DNA of 64,000 bases, from contig CM073321.1 in the NCBI GenBank assembly GCA_037043015.1, positions 15,125,001 to 15,189,000 on the forward strand, given 5' to 3'. Source of the DNA: Bryum argenteum (Eukaryota > Streptophyta > Bryopsida > Bryales > Bryaceae). The notes under the pieces are model-generated. The model made no database searches. It saw only the letters and a program-made list of their open reading frames with translations, and had not been told where the DNA came from. This document shows, in pieces, positions 11,848 to 22,720 of the stretch (the stretch's first letter is position 1; each line of letters begins with the position of its first letter). The translations under genes were made by a program, and so were the position numbers.

Positions 11848-12241
11848 ATATTTAGCTCGAGTCGAGCTAAATTGTCTTGCATGCATGTTCCTGTAGTTTA
11901 GCTCGAGTCGAGCTAAACTGCAATGTTCATTCGTATCTCCAGTTTAGCTCGAGTCGAGCTAAACTGCTGTATGCATCTTGTCGGACAGTTTAGCTCAAGT
12001 CGAGCTAAATTGTAGCATATATCTTGTGAAATTATTTAGCTGGTGTTGAGCTAATCTATAGCGCGGAACAGTATTTCCACTTCTGCTCGAATCAGGCTTT
12101 ACTGCTAGGGGTTTAGGTTAGACAGTTTAACTCGCGTCGAGCTAAACTGATTGATCAAATACATTATGCAGTTTAGCTCGACTCGAGCTAAACTGTAGAA
12201 TGTATTCTCTTAGTAACTTTAGCTCGAGTCGAGCTAAACTG
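11848..12241. repeat. Nine-unit palindrome array, 46-bp period (family 1)
   Basis: Units start at 11848, 11894, 11940, 11986, 12032, 12078, 12123, 12169 and 12215. Every step is 46 bp except one of 45. Each unit is the 27-nt palindrome; spacers are 19 nt (once 18) and differ in sequence, for example TCTTGCATGCATGTTCCTG, CTGTATGCATCTTGTCGGA, ATTGATCAAATACATTATG. Units 5 and 6 are heavily mutated but stay in register. Downstream come a branch-site-like TTCTAAC and ATTTCAG just before the ATG of gene D, so the array probably lies in a 5' intron. The layout superficially resembles a CRISPR array, but nothing else supports that and the organism is a eukaryote. Confidence 0.95.
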
Positions 12242-12326
12242 CACTTGTTCATTTCTCATACAGTCTTGGAGTTGTGACCATGTTTTTGCCTAATTAATTT
12301 CTAACCTTGTGAAGACATATTTCAGG

Positions 12327-15210
12327 ATGGATTTCTCTTCAGACGATGACACTTTTGGCGATGCACCTATGAATCCTGGTTTATTTGCTGCTCAAGTTGT
12401 TCCTCCACGGCTCTGGACAGGGAGGACTGTTGCAATGCTTGATTCCGATGGACTCGGAATCGCTGAGGGTTTACTTCGAAACCTACGATCTGGCGTTGTA
12501 CCGGATTGTAATGGCCTACTCGGCGATTCCTGAGTTGTGGTGTTAGTTTCAACTTTGTTTGTTGAGGTCGAGGATTCAGACGACTGGATGTACTCCTTCA
12601 AGTCGTGGCCCATCCAACAAGTCCTCCTAGACGGTGTTACTCTTTTTGACCATAGTCAGCAAGATGTTTACAACAGATGGGTCCCGGAACGTAGTCGGCG
12701 GCAGGGGTCATCTCGAACTCGATCCTATGATAATTCTTCAAGGAATGATTCTACTCCAGTTTCGCGCAAAGCACAGTTTCTGATGACAGTGGAGTCAATC
12801 AATGTGGTCGCATGTAATACCTGCTGTAAGGACAACTGTGTTCAACTATACGCAAGGGAGAAGATTAAGGTTCTCAGGTGTCGCATGTACGACAAGACAA
12901 CTGTGCAGTTCAAGAATCACGTCAAACTCGATGTCCATAGGCAATTTCACAGAAATGTTGAAAGGCGAAATGTAGTCACTTTGGAGGGTATTGATGTTTG
13001 TCCAATTGCGTGGAGGAAGATCATTGGCGCGAGCAACGGTACGTTTTATCGCAACGCCCAGAGTGCAGCTGATGGGCATGAGACCCAGTTACACGGGAAC
13101 ACGGGCTTGCGAAAGCCTAGGAGGCATCCGATTGTTACTTCTGCCGTCTTAGGGGCAATACTTGATAGACATGCCGATCACATGCCTCACAAGTCCCGGA
13201 GCCTTCCATCAGGGGAGAAGGTCGTTGCCAACGTACTTTCTTCAAGTTTTAAGTGGAAGGACCAGATTCCACTTCTTGATCATCACCTTCAAGAGTGTGG
13301 GCTCCCGCCGGTGTCTACTTCAAACCTTAGTAAGATTCGCCGCCTCAGCTATCCAGAATACTATGCCAAAAGATCGGGGGACAATTTCGCGCGTTGTTCC
13401 AAGTGTGATGAGTTACAATCACTGATGAAGCTCACTCTTCCCAGGACACAATCGTCGCTTATATGGTCGAGGAAGTTGAATTTGCACTTAGATTCCGCAT
13501 ATGCGCATAGAGACTTGTACTACCTCAACCGCTTTAGGTCTAAGGAGTCTCCTCAAGATATTTTGACTATTATGCATGACAAGATGGACCACTCAAAAAC
13601 AACTTCACCTGCCTTGTTTCATAAGGTGAAGAACTTAGACGGACTCATGAAGTTACCTCTTGCAGTTCCGGGAATTCTTGCTCATGGTCATAAAGACCAG
13701 CGATACGCTCATTATGGACTAGATGTTTATTCACATGATGCCAATTATACGGTTGGCTTGTTTGCAAAACTTCTGCGAGATCTCAAAGCTGCACCTAAAT
13801 CCTCATCTAGATAGCTCTTTACAGAGCCCCCATCGCATCCACTATATACTGCTCTTTTACGAGATTCAGAGGTGTGTATGGATCCATCAGGCACCATTCC
13901 TGACATCCTGGTTCCAGCAAAGTCTTTGCCTCCAATTTTGATTGTCCAAATGGATAATGCTGTGAGTGATAACAAGAATAGATTCGTCTTCAGTTTCTGG
14001 TCTCTTTTGGTAGCAAAAGCGGTTATTCCGAGAGACATATGTAAATTTTATGCTCGTTGGTCACACTCATGATGACATAGATGCGTTATTTGGGCGTTGG
14101 AGCATGGCGTTGCGAAAGGAGGATTATCCTACCATCCCTCTTCTCATGAAATCTTTAATGAGAATAAAGAAACTTCATGTTATTCCACACCTCGTTTAAG
14201 AGGTTCCGGACTTCAAGAAATTCATTGAAGAGTGGATGTTAGTTGGCGATGAAGCATTGGTAGGGCATCCGAAAGCGCATCAATTCAAGTTTTACATGGA
14301 TCCAAGTGGGTGCCCCGTCATGAAGTACAAGATTTTCTGTCACGACGAGGAATGGCTTCCTAGAGGTGATCATGCTGGTATTAAATTGTGGAAGGAGGAT
14401 TCTGAAGGCAGATCATTATGGCCACGTGGTGAACCGGATGCAATGCGTCCAAACGAGATGCGCCATTTGCCTGAGGTAATGAAAGGGATTTCAGGCTTTG
14501 TTGATCATTGGGAACGATTATCACGTGAGTCAATTGAATTGCGGAGATTGTACGAGCCACTCTCATATTATTGGAGCGGCGTTAAAGATGCTCTTTGTAT
14601 ACCCATGGATGTACTTGCATCGTCGCAAAATGGGATCCCGTCAAGTTTCGAGGAACCATTACCGTTACAATATGGTTTTTGGCGGCCAACTCGACTTGCA
14701 CATGCTATGGAAGATGAGTTTACTTTAGAAGGGAATGTACGCGAAGAGTACGACGACGATGATCATTTTGTTGGCCACAGACATGATCGTCCTGCTCCGT
14801 CATTTCGAGTTGGACGTGACCTTTATAAGGGTTATTTTGTTGCACTACGTCCATGCGGCACTGATGGCTGGCCTTTCTGGCTCAGGCGACCAATGTCTGA
14901 TCTAAATTCAAACCCACACCTACCCAATACGGTCGACATCCAGTTCTTCCGTCCAATGTTACGCTCCAAAGAAATTCTGAAGTATTACACAGATTGGAAT
15001 ACAAATAGAAAGCTTTGTTGGACTGTTGAGAAAGGTGTAGATGTATGTTCGCAACCTACAGATGCTATTTTCACTACTTGGAAATCAAGAATTACGCATT
15101 CTGACGAGGAAAGCAGTGAAGGTATAGACGCAATTATTACAATACCCAAGAAGCAGGTCGAAATCATCAAGGCTTCTATACGGGAGCTTGCTTCATCTTC
15201 TCAAGAGTAG
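12327..15210 (+). pseudogene. Gene D: DUF7869-like, transposase-like protein gene (broken)
   Basis: Starts MDFSSDDDTFGDAPMNPG just after ATTTCAG. One frame runs to about 14.02 kb with TGA at 12531-12533 and TAG at 13812-13814. An extra base near 14025 shifts the frame. A TAA at about 14197 follows, and the last open part is 14236-15210. Recognisable order: a basic region with FARCSKCDELQ (zinc-binding-like CxxC), HDKMDHSKT, then PPILIVQMDNAVSDNKNRF and, after the shift, LVGHTHDDIDALFGRWS. The DN...ENKNR and VGHTH(E/D)DID signatures are typical of DUF7869 proteins, repetitive genes with an RNase-H-like arrangement in early-diverging plants and animals; I assign this from memory of the family. 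TGA and TAG could come from CGA and CAG by C-to-T change. The family-1 array lies directly upstream. Confidence 0.7.
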
Positions 15211-15654
15211 TCTTCTAGTATATAGTATTTATTATGGAAGTAGGTGTGATAGTACTTAAACTTGGTATTGACATATATATTACTTTGATATTTAGTATAT
15301 AGAGTATTATATTTTTGTACTATTTACTATCCACATTCAATATATTTATTTTGTATAAGAAGATTGTTTAAGTTGACTCCATTATTATTATCAATTGAAA
15401 GAAAATTATTTTTTGTTGGTATGTTAATCTTGACATGTATAGTATCAAATATATGTATGCTTGGAAACGTTTTTTAAGATAAACATATTTTCTAAGATTC
15501 AAGAGGTCTCATATCATCTCCAAATATAATGGAAATTAGTAAATTCCGAGTACATATGCTTACGGTGAAACCCCTCTAAATGTTGATTTTTGCTTCATCC
15601 GTTGTCTTGTTTTAATTTGGGAGATAAAAATGTTCCAAATATAACGAATATGGG
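15211..15654. other. Short AT-rich spacer after gene D
   Basis: AT-rich sequence without open frames or recognisable repeats. It probably holds the 3' end of gene D, but I see no clear polyadenylation signal. Confidence 0.4.
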
Positions 15655-16005
15655 GTTGTGTGGGTGAGTGGTTGGTGAGATGTGAGAGCAAGTTTTGGGT
15701 CTTCTATCCCGAGCTACTTGTGATGCTTGTGGGGCTTGGGATGTTTAGAAGTGCTATCTGATTAGAACTTGCGAGCATGTTGAAGAATCGCCGCCTGTAT
15801 CATCGAGAACTCTGATTAGTGTGGTCGATGAGGATGTTGTGAATGCCTTCGTGGGCAGCCATTTCTGATAACTTTTTGGTGATTATTTGAAGTTACTTCC
15901 CTCGACCATGTGCTTTAGGATTGCATGTTGAACACGATCAATAGGACTTGATGAATAGCTATGTCACCAACTTGGTGTTGGTATCAGAGATGTCAAAATG
16001 CATGT
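15655..16005. repeat. Satellite unit 1 (~350 bp)
   Basis: First of three related units. Shared words include GATGTGAGAGCAAG, GGGTCTTCT, GATGCTTGTGGGGCTTG, GATGAGGATGTTGT and AATAGCTATGTCACCAACTTG. The other two units are at 19433-20120. The tandem array was split by the element at 16013-19432. No coding capacity is seen. Confidence 0.75.
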
Positions 16006-16636
16006 CTTTTGGGTTATTTTGGACGGACGTCCGTCCATGACCGTTCGGACGTCCGTCCAGGGGGGGGGGTGAATTGGAATTACTAGGACAATAGTAAAAT
16101 TTTCAAACGATAGATCTTTCTGGAGCTCGCATCTAAGCAGTTCAAATCTGATCTCCTTTAGAGTGATTGAGAAAATTCGCTCCGACCGGCCTCCGGTCGA
16201 GCCGATCGAAGGTCAGAGACTATTGGATTTTAATCGGAGGCCCACGACCGTCAGATTGATGATGGCCAACCGACCGATCGGACGCAGTCTAAGCGGTCGC
16301 CGGCTGACCGATCAGTCGGACGGTGAGACCGGAATTTAAGGAAAAAAATAAAATAAAATAAAAAAATAAAAAATAAAATAATACTAATAATAATAATAAA
16401 TCTGCTGATGGCCTGGCCGACCGAGGCCGCCCCGGTGACAGCCGACCGATCAGACGGCCCGACCAAATTCTTTTTTTTTTTTTTTTTTTCCGATGGCCTG
16501 GGCGTCGGAAGCCGCCTTGGTGGGGAGCTAAGGATGGCGGCCACTCCTCTTAACCCTAACCCTATTCTAATTTATTCCAACAAACATTTTTAATTTCTTC
16601 ACAACTCCCCTCCTAAAGTTTTTCAAGATCCAGATT

Positions 16637-16976
16637 CAAGGTTGTCATATCGAGCGTGTTGAGGTAATCGGGCGGGCAAAACGGGCGTACGAGTTGTCCC
16701 GGACGGACGGGCGTGCCCGCCCACCTTGATTGTAGGGGGTGTGTAATTTTTTGTGGGTAACAAACTTTGCAGTAAAAAGCGTGTGTGGTGTTCCACGCGG
16801 CCCGTACGCGGCGGCCAAGTGGCTTAGTTTTCACCTAAACCCTTGCCACGTCGTCGTTTTTTGACCTAAACTAAAAGTCAACAGCCATTTGATCCTATCG
16901 GGCGAGCCACAACTCAATCAGACGGACAAGGCGGACGAACGGGCGGGCGGCGTGCCCGCCTGGTATAACAACCTTG
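16637..16976. mobile_element. 340-bp hAT-type MITE
   Basis: The element begins CAAGGTTGTCATA and ends TATAACAACCTTG (13-bp terminal inverted repeat, one mismatch). It is flanked by an identical 8-bp direct repeat TCCAGATT at 16629-16636 and 16977-16984. An 8-bp duplication and short TIRs are the hallmarks of hAT-derived MITEs. The inside has GC-rich inverted segments (GGGCGGGC...GCCCGCC) and no coding frame. It is nested inside the 16013-19432 element. Confidence 0.88.
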
Positions 16977-16999
16977 TCCAGATTACACTATTTGGGGTT

Positions 17000-19000
17000 C
17001 CGGCGCAAATAAGATTCTCCTTGCTTTTAGCATTACAATCTCACTAGTGGAAAAGAATCGACGGTTTAAATTTCACAAGTGACTAAAAACTCATGTTAAC
17101 TTTAAGATCCTACCGTTGGATCTTCTACACATTGCTCCAAATGAGGCTTTACAAGCATGGAGGATGTAGGCAATTTTGCATCAAGGATATCTAGGGATTA
17201 AGATCTCTTTATTTTATCCAAAATTTGAACCATACTTAAGTTACTTTAGCGAATTGATTGATGATTCATTTAATCTTGTTATTATGGTCCGGAAGATGTT
17301 ACTTACTTCCTACTACTTATAGCATGTTGATGTTTTACAACTAAAAAAAGAAAATATGATGATGTTCATGTGTTTTCTAGTTTAAATTACGTATTTTTCT
17401 TCAATGTCCAGATCGCAAACTTTAGGAACAAGCCTAATGTCTTAATTCACTGTGAAGGGCATTTAGTATTTTGGGGGTGTAAGTTCTTAGTGTCATTTGT
17501 CAAAAACAAATAACATCATAAGGATCAAATAAGATTAAATAAAAAATCTTGACTTGAAGATAAGAAGACGCTTCCACAAAGATTACTTTTATTCAATACA
17601 AATTTTATTGCCATATAAATCAAATGGAGTTAATATCATCAAATCCCATTTTAAAATAATATATCATTGTATATTTGATCATGTAGTATTATGAATTGCT
17701 ATAATAAGATACTAAAGATACATCACTTTCTAAAAAAACCAAAAATAATATACGCCATAAACGTGGACATGACTCATATTTATTCACGAGTTATGAACAT
17801 TTACCAAGGTCAATGAAATGAAAAATCTATATTTACACATTACCACTACGTAACTTGTTAAATGATTAGGATATTCTTCTAGAAATATAATCTTCATACT
17901 CGCACATACACTTAAAAGACAAACATTAGCACATACTACTTTGTACCCATGTACTTCTCAATATGGGTTGCATGAATTTGTATTGCAAGTTTTATGTTAT
18001 ATGTCTTTTTACTACACATATTTATATATTTATATGATGCTAGTAACCTTTCAATATAGTACATGATTGGATATTCACTCTAACGCTCATCCAATAAAGG
18101 CCCAATCAACCATTTTGTGCTCTATTCCAAATTTCGACAAGATGTATCCGATTTAAAAAAGGATTTAAAAAGGATCCGAGATGTAAGATGGGTTGGGAAC
18201 CTCATTTACATTACAGAACCTAGTTTGGAATCATGTATTGTTCACACCAATCCTTCAATTACAAACATGACAAGGTTTGCATAATATTGAATAATTTATT
18301 ATAAAAGGAAACTAGTAATATTCTTCATAGATAAGAATTGGCCTTTTATCATATAAGATAAAATTTAAGGAAACCATACAAATAAATAAGTACTAAGAAG
18401 AGAAATGAGAATTTTATTTTGCTATTGAAAGATTTGGTGTCCTTAATCTATTACAAGAGAATTATTAACTATCATGAGGATTTCAACTATAACAATTTAA
18501 TCTAAGCATTAAGGTTTTTATACTGTCTTTGGGGAGAAAGTTCACAAGAGTTAGAAAACTTACATTTCTTAACACATTTATTTTTCCTTCAAACCCCCCC
18601 CCCCTAGCCTTTAGGAGTTAAATAAACAACCACCCATTTGGATTCAAATAAAATTTGCTTAGATACTTAGATCCATAAATAGTTAGCAACTATAATATTT
18701 TTCATTATCATGAGTCAATGTGAATATATTGCAAATTCTATCAAAGCATGACATTGTACCCCTAAAGAATTCCAAGTGATTCATGAATAGTTAAGATTCA
18801 TATAAACAATAAGGGGTTATTCATAATAAGTTCTATTTTTCATGTTTCTCTAAGCCCATAAGATCTTTTGAGTAATACATTCTCTTCTATGAAAAGAAGA
18901 TCTTCTCGACATTCCCTTGACAAAATTGGCATGTGCATTAATGCCTTGATTTAAGTTGTGGGCACAATGTGAGGTACCTAAACATAGAAAATTCTTAAAT
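17000..19000. other. AT-rich interior of the inverted-repeat element
   Basis: No open frame longer than background, no palindrome copies and no transposase motif. A C-run at about 18596-18604 is the only simple feature. Confidence 0.5.
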
Positions 19001-19432
19001 GCAAGCAAAGAAGAGGAAGAAGAAGAGGGAAGTAGAGAGAAGAGAGAGTGTTGGTGAGTGAGAGAGGAGGAGAGGAGTGGAAGACGTCGATCAGGATGTC
19101 GACAGATCGACCGACCAATCGGACTGCGTCCGACTGGTCGGTTGGCCGTCATCGATCTGACGGTCGTGGGCCTCCGATTTTTTTTTTCCCTGGATTCCGG
19201 TCGGCATGCCGGTCGCCCGAGCCAAAGACCGGTTGCTCGGGCCGAAGACTGGTCGCCCGAGCAGACGGCCATTTGGCGGGCTGGTCGCTCGGGCCGAGGG
19301 CCATCCCGGAGGCCGTTCGCCCCATTTACCTTAAGTTAAAAGTCCAAAATCTCTAAGTTACGAATGCTCCCTTTACCCCTTGCGGACGTCCGACGGACGT
19401 CCACCAGACGTCCGGACGCCGTGACATCCCTG

Positions 19433-20120
19433 GTTGGTATTTGAGATCTTTCACGAAGTGTATGAATGAATTTCTGATGAGATGTGAAAGCATGTTCTGG
19501 GTGTTCCATCACTAACTACTGTGATGCTTGGAAGCGCTTTGAATCCGTGGGTTGCTATTGATTAGTACTTGTGAGCATGATAATCACGGCTGCCAGTATC
19601 AATACAAACTAAGTTCGTGGAGAGTAATGTGTTTGATGAGGATGTTGTTACTGTCTACGTCGGTGGCTGTTTCTGAATAGTTTTGGGTTTCAAGAGTTCA
19701 GCAGCAGCATTTTGTGTCCCGTATTCATTTGAACATGTTAGATGGAACTTGAAAATAGCTATATCACTAACTTGTCAGTAACAAAGGTTCTTCACAAAAG
19801 TGTGTAAGTGACTGCTTGCTTAAATATAAGAGCAAGCTCTGGGTCTTCTCTTCACGAGCTACTGTGATGCTTGTAGGGGCTTGAGATTTGTGGATTTTCT
19901 TTCTGAATGTTACTTCTGAGTTCGATGATTATCGCCAGCAGTACCATTGAGAACTAAGTTCGTGGAGTACGATATGCTTGATGAGGATGTTGCCATTGTT
20001 TGCATGGGTGGCCATTTTTGAAAGGTCACACTTGAAGAGCACATCTCTTAAAAAGCACAGCAGCATCAACCCGTGTCCACGTTCTTTTCAGTCGCATGTT
20101 AGACATGATCAATAGAAGTG
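19433..20120. repeat. Satellite units 2 and 3 (~350 bp each)
   Basis: Two further units, about 19433-19790 and 19790-20120. Each has GTGAAAGCATGTTCTGGGT or the related AAGAGCAAGCTCTGGGTCTT, ACTGTGATGCTTG, CTAAGTTCGTGGAG, GATGAGGATGTTG and GGTGGC. They diverge strongly from each other, so the tandem duplication is old. Confidence 0.75.
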
Positions 20121-20349
20121 TATCAATAACCATGGCCATGTGAATACTTGCATGCATGTTGGACACAATGAAGAAACATGATTTGGAGGTGCCAACAGAT
20201 GTGGAGTTGGGATATACCAAGAGACTTTCATCGAGCATGTGGATGCAAGCTGAATTGTAAGATTTGCAGTAGCTGCAATCAAGTCCGTCTGTGAGCACTA
20301 AGAAGACGTCTTTACATGATGGAATCAACAAAGTTTTGATGAATTGGAT

Positions 20350-21161
20350 CTTGCATGTTGGCAGGTTCTGACATTTATCTATTTTCAGACACTTGGAGCT
20401 GTTGCTTGGTTACCTCAAGTGGACTGTGCCTGAAAGGTACTGCTCAATCTCGTGCTCGTTCATTCTTCAGTTTCTTTGTGAGCAGACCGTCAAACCTTAC
20501 TTTTCGCTTTTGCCTCAATTCGGTCCGGGTAGTGGTTAGTAGTAGTAGGTGGAGGAAATAAAAGCCCTTATAACGGCCTATCCGGATAATGACCGGATAA
20601 GGTTAGTTTAACTAAGGACCTGCCTACCCTGGAATAGCCTTAAGCTTAGTAGGCAGGGTAGGGGTAGCAATTTTTTAAAATTTTTTAGGGTTGCTACCAG
20701 TCCGGGTCCAGCCTCCCCTTGTCCAGTCCGGTCGATGCAGACCCGGATAGGGCTTGGCCGATCTTTCGCGGGATCGGATACAACCCGGGAAAAGGTTTCC
20801 CCGACCGGATATCCCCCGACTAGATATCGACAGCCGGGTATCGATGTCCGCCCGGGTGTTGCCGGGCCGAGTACGGTGGCCGGGCCGAGTACGGAATGCC
20901 AGGCCGCGCAGGGAAACTGCTAACGGCGGCGCCGACAGTCACGGGCTGACACGCCCGTGATTATGATGAGCCGCCAAAAGCGCAGCCACCTCCCCCACTC
21001 CGTTTTTGTCTTTAGCGGCAAAATTTGGCCGTTACCCCCCCCTTTTTCTCCCTCGCTTTCCGTGCTCCTTGCCGACGCTGCCGCTCCCCAATTGTCGCAC
21101 GCTTCAGCTCTCCACGCGTTCGTCCAGTACGCCATAGCCAGGAGAGGGAGGATACGGAAGA
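20350..21161. other. GC-rich region upstream of gene B
   Basis: Composition changes from AT-rich to GC-rich at about 20.56 kb, with CCGG-rich words (GACCGGATA, GGCCGAGTACGG repeated at 20866 and 20882). No gene is assigned. It may hold the promoter and 5' UTR of gene B, but I see no TATA box I would defend. Confidence 0.4.
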
Positions 21162-22022
21162 ATGGTCGGGGACAGAGCTTTGCGTACCCGGAGTAAAATC
21201 ATCCAAGCTGACATTCCAATGGCGGAGGATGCCCGGGCGCAGTTGGTGCAAGACCTCACTCGGATGGGGTGCGCGGGATTGTACCGGGTGCCCTGGAACG
21301 TGGAGGACGCAGGGATCATCGAGGAGGCCGTGTCCGGACAAGATCCACCAACTTTCGCAGACAACCCTGTCCGAGCTAAGCCGCATTTTTGGCAGGAGGC
21401 ATGCTGGAGGGCGACGTACGGCTTCCCGGATTCTTCCACCAGATACATACAGGTGCGGAATGATCCCTCCCTCGGTGAAATGTTCCACAACCCAGTGCAT
21501 GAGCATGACGGGTACCGAGTGGAGGATTGCGTGAATGCTCAGGAGCGGCGTTTGCTCAGGTTCGTGGCCACGATCCTCAGCCCGGAGAAGCCCCAGTTCG
21601 TCTCGAACAGGCTCCTGAAGGCGATCATGGAGTCCTACCCAGTCCGGAAGCGAATTGGATGGGGATACATCCTCGAGGAGGTGATCATCCGGGCTTCGAG
21701 GAAGACCATCATCGCAAAGGGCTGCCCCCTGGCGCCATTCATGTACCATTTGTACGCGCACACAAAGTCGAAGACAGATCTTACGTCCACGGGTGTTGGA
21801 TCCGGAAGTCGTGCTACAAAGCCCAGTCAGCCCAGACCGGTGGCCAAGAAGAGGGATGCCCCCTTTCAAGCAGCTGGAGGCTTAAGCCGAAAGCGGAGGA
21901 AAAGCGCAGGTGCTTCTCGTTTGGCTGTTGCTGACGATCCAACTGCAAGAAGCAGTATTTTGGGTATAACAACTGTAACAGCCGCCCGCACATTGTCTAA
22001 AGATGAAGTGCCTGATTATTAG
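21162..22022 (+). CDS. Gene B N-terminal domain, 'putative plant transposon protein'-like
   Basis: 286 codons from ATG to TAG. A helical region (RAQLVQDLTRMGCAGLYRVP) is followed by LRFVATILSPEKPQFVSNRL, LKAIMESYPVRKRIGWGYI and LEEVIIRASRKTIIAKGCPL. This order (a 'remain to the end' helix, a choice helix, then a 'G-L-T-IF-H' helix) recalls the putative plant transposon protein domain (PF20167), often found beside plant retroelements. The match is by pattern only. A Lys/Arg-rich linker (GGLSRKRRKSAGASR) looks like a nuclear signal. The frame continues past the TAG straight into the ParB-like domain, so the stop is a mutation and not a natural end. Gene A has a different domain in this place. 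Confidence 0.5.
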   Translation: MVGDRALRTRSKIIQADIPMAEDARAQLVQDLTRMGCAGLYRVPWNVEDAGIIEEAVSGQDPPTFADNPVRAKPHFWQEACWRATYGFPDSSTRYIQVRNDPSLGEMFHNPVHEHDGYRVEDCVNAQERRLLRFVATILSPEKPQFVSNRLLKAIMESYPVRKRIGWGYILEEVIIRASRKTIIAKGCPLAPFMYHLYAHTKSKTDLTSTGVGSGSRATKPSQPRPVAKKRDAPFQAAGGLSRKRRKSAGASRLAVADDPTARSSILGITTVTAARTLSKDEVPDY

Positions 22023-22604
22023 AAGATTGCGACGACGCCTAAGGAATTTTGGGATAATCACACGAAATGCTTCTTCTTCGATTTGGAATCTGTAGATGTG
22101 ACCATCGATCAATGCATCTTTGCGAATGATCAATACATCATTCAAACCCTTCAGAAGGACATAATGGAGAGCGTTATGGTTAGTCTTGTCAATATGATTG
22201 ACGTTTGGCAGAGACAGAAGGTTTGCTTGACGCCTGTCAATAAGAATAATTAACTTCTTAAAAGGAAGCCTTCGAAGTGGGAAGATATCAAGGACGGAAA
22301 TTTCATGATCATAAACGGCCAGCACAGCATCAAAGGCACTTCAGACTGGAGGTTGCAGAGCAGATCGCTGTAAGAGGCTTTGCACATGGAGTGCATCATC
22401 GTGTGGTCCCTCAATCCATCTCAGCTGAGGGCTATTTCCAAATTTCATAACATCGCAAACCATTTGGACCATGCCAAGCCAACATGGGGCAACCAGATTG
22501 TGAGTTGTAGAAACATTTGGACCTCGCTCGATCGTCCCGCCGAGTACAGCCTTAAAGACAAAGAGAGGGGTGACGGCGTTGTCTTCAACGAGGCGAATTA
22601 CAAG
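22023..22604 (+). pseudogene. Gene B ParB-like domain
   Basis: Same frame as the preceding segment, with TAA at 22251-22253 and 22371-22373. Matches to gene A in order: TKCFFFDLES, MVSLVNMIDVWQRQKVCLTP, GNFMIINGQHSIKGTSD, HMECIIVWSLNPSQLRAI, AKPTWGNQIVSCRNIWTSLD. The INGQHS box is intact. The exon ends NEANYK at donor AAG followed by GTTAGT (22605), the same place where gene A has FANFD followed by GTAAGT. Confidence 0.65.
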
Positions 22605-22625
22605 GTTAGTTTGCATTTCCGCTTG

Positions 22626-22646
22626 TTATCGTCGGGTTGACAATAA
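22626..22646. repeat. Palindrome family 2, single copy in first intron of gene B
   Basis: A 21-nt palindrome with 9-nt arms TTATCGTCG / CGACGATAA around a 3-nt centre, here with mismatches in the right arm. It sits 21 nt inside the intron that is equivalent to the gene A intron carrying the 33-bp-period family 1 array. Confidence 0.75.
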
Positions 22647-22720
22647 GGTTCTTCTATTACTTGATTGATTCTTATTATCTAGCTTGCGTTTACTTACCAG
22701 CACTTTCTGGTAAAATTCAG

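Larger units (their letters stand above)
16013..19432. mobile_element. Inverted-repeat DNA element inserted in the satellite
   Basis: Both ends carry GGACGTCCG-type repeats (16020-16060 and 19383-19420). Just inside, about 65 bp at 16218-16285 are matched in inverted orientation at 19110-19179 (AATCGGAGGCCCACGACCGT on one side, its complement on the other). The interior is AT-rich with no transposase, so it is non-autonomous or gutted. The superfamily is not determined; a target duplication is not clear because the flanking satellite units resemble each other. Confidence 0.6.

Noticed and set aside
11848-12241. CRISPR array
   Set aside because: The regular palindromes and spacers mimic one, but the genome is a plant, there are no cas genes, spacers are partly related to each other, and the same palindrome also occurs singly and with 5-6-nt spacers.
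20735-20960. Coding gene in the GC-rich block before gene B
   Set aside because: Overlapping frames with Pro/Arg bias, no family, and repeated CCGG-type words that explain the open frames.
21012-21869. 285-codon minus-strand ORF opposite gene B
   Set aside because: Shadow of the plus-strand frame; only the plus frame continues into the ParB-like domain shared with gene A.
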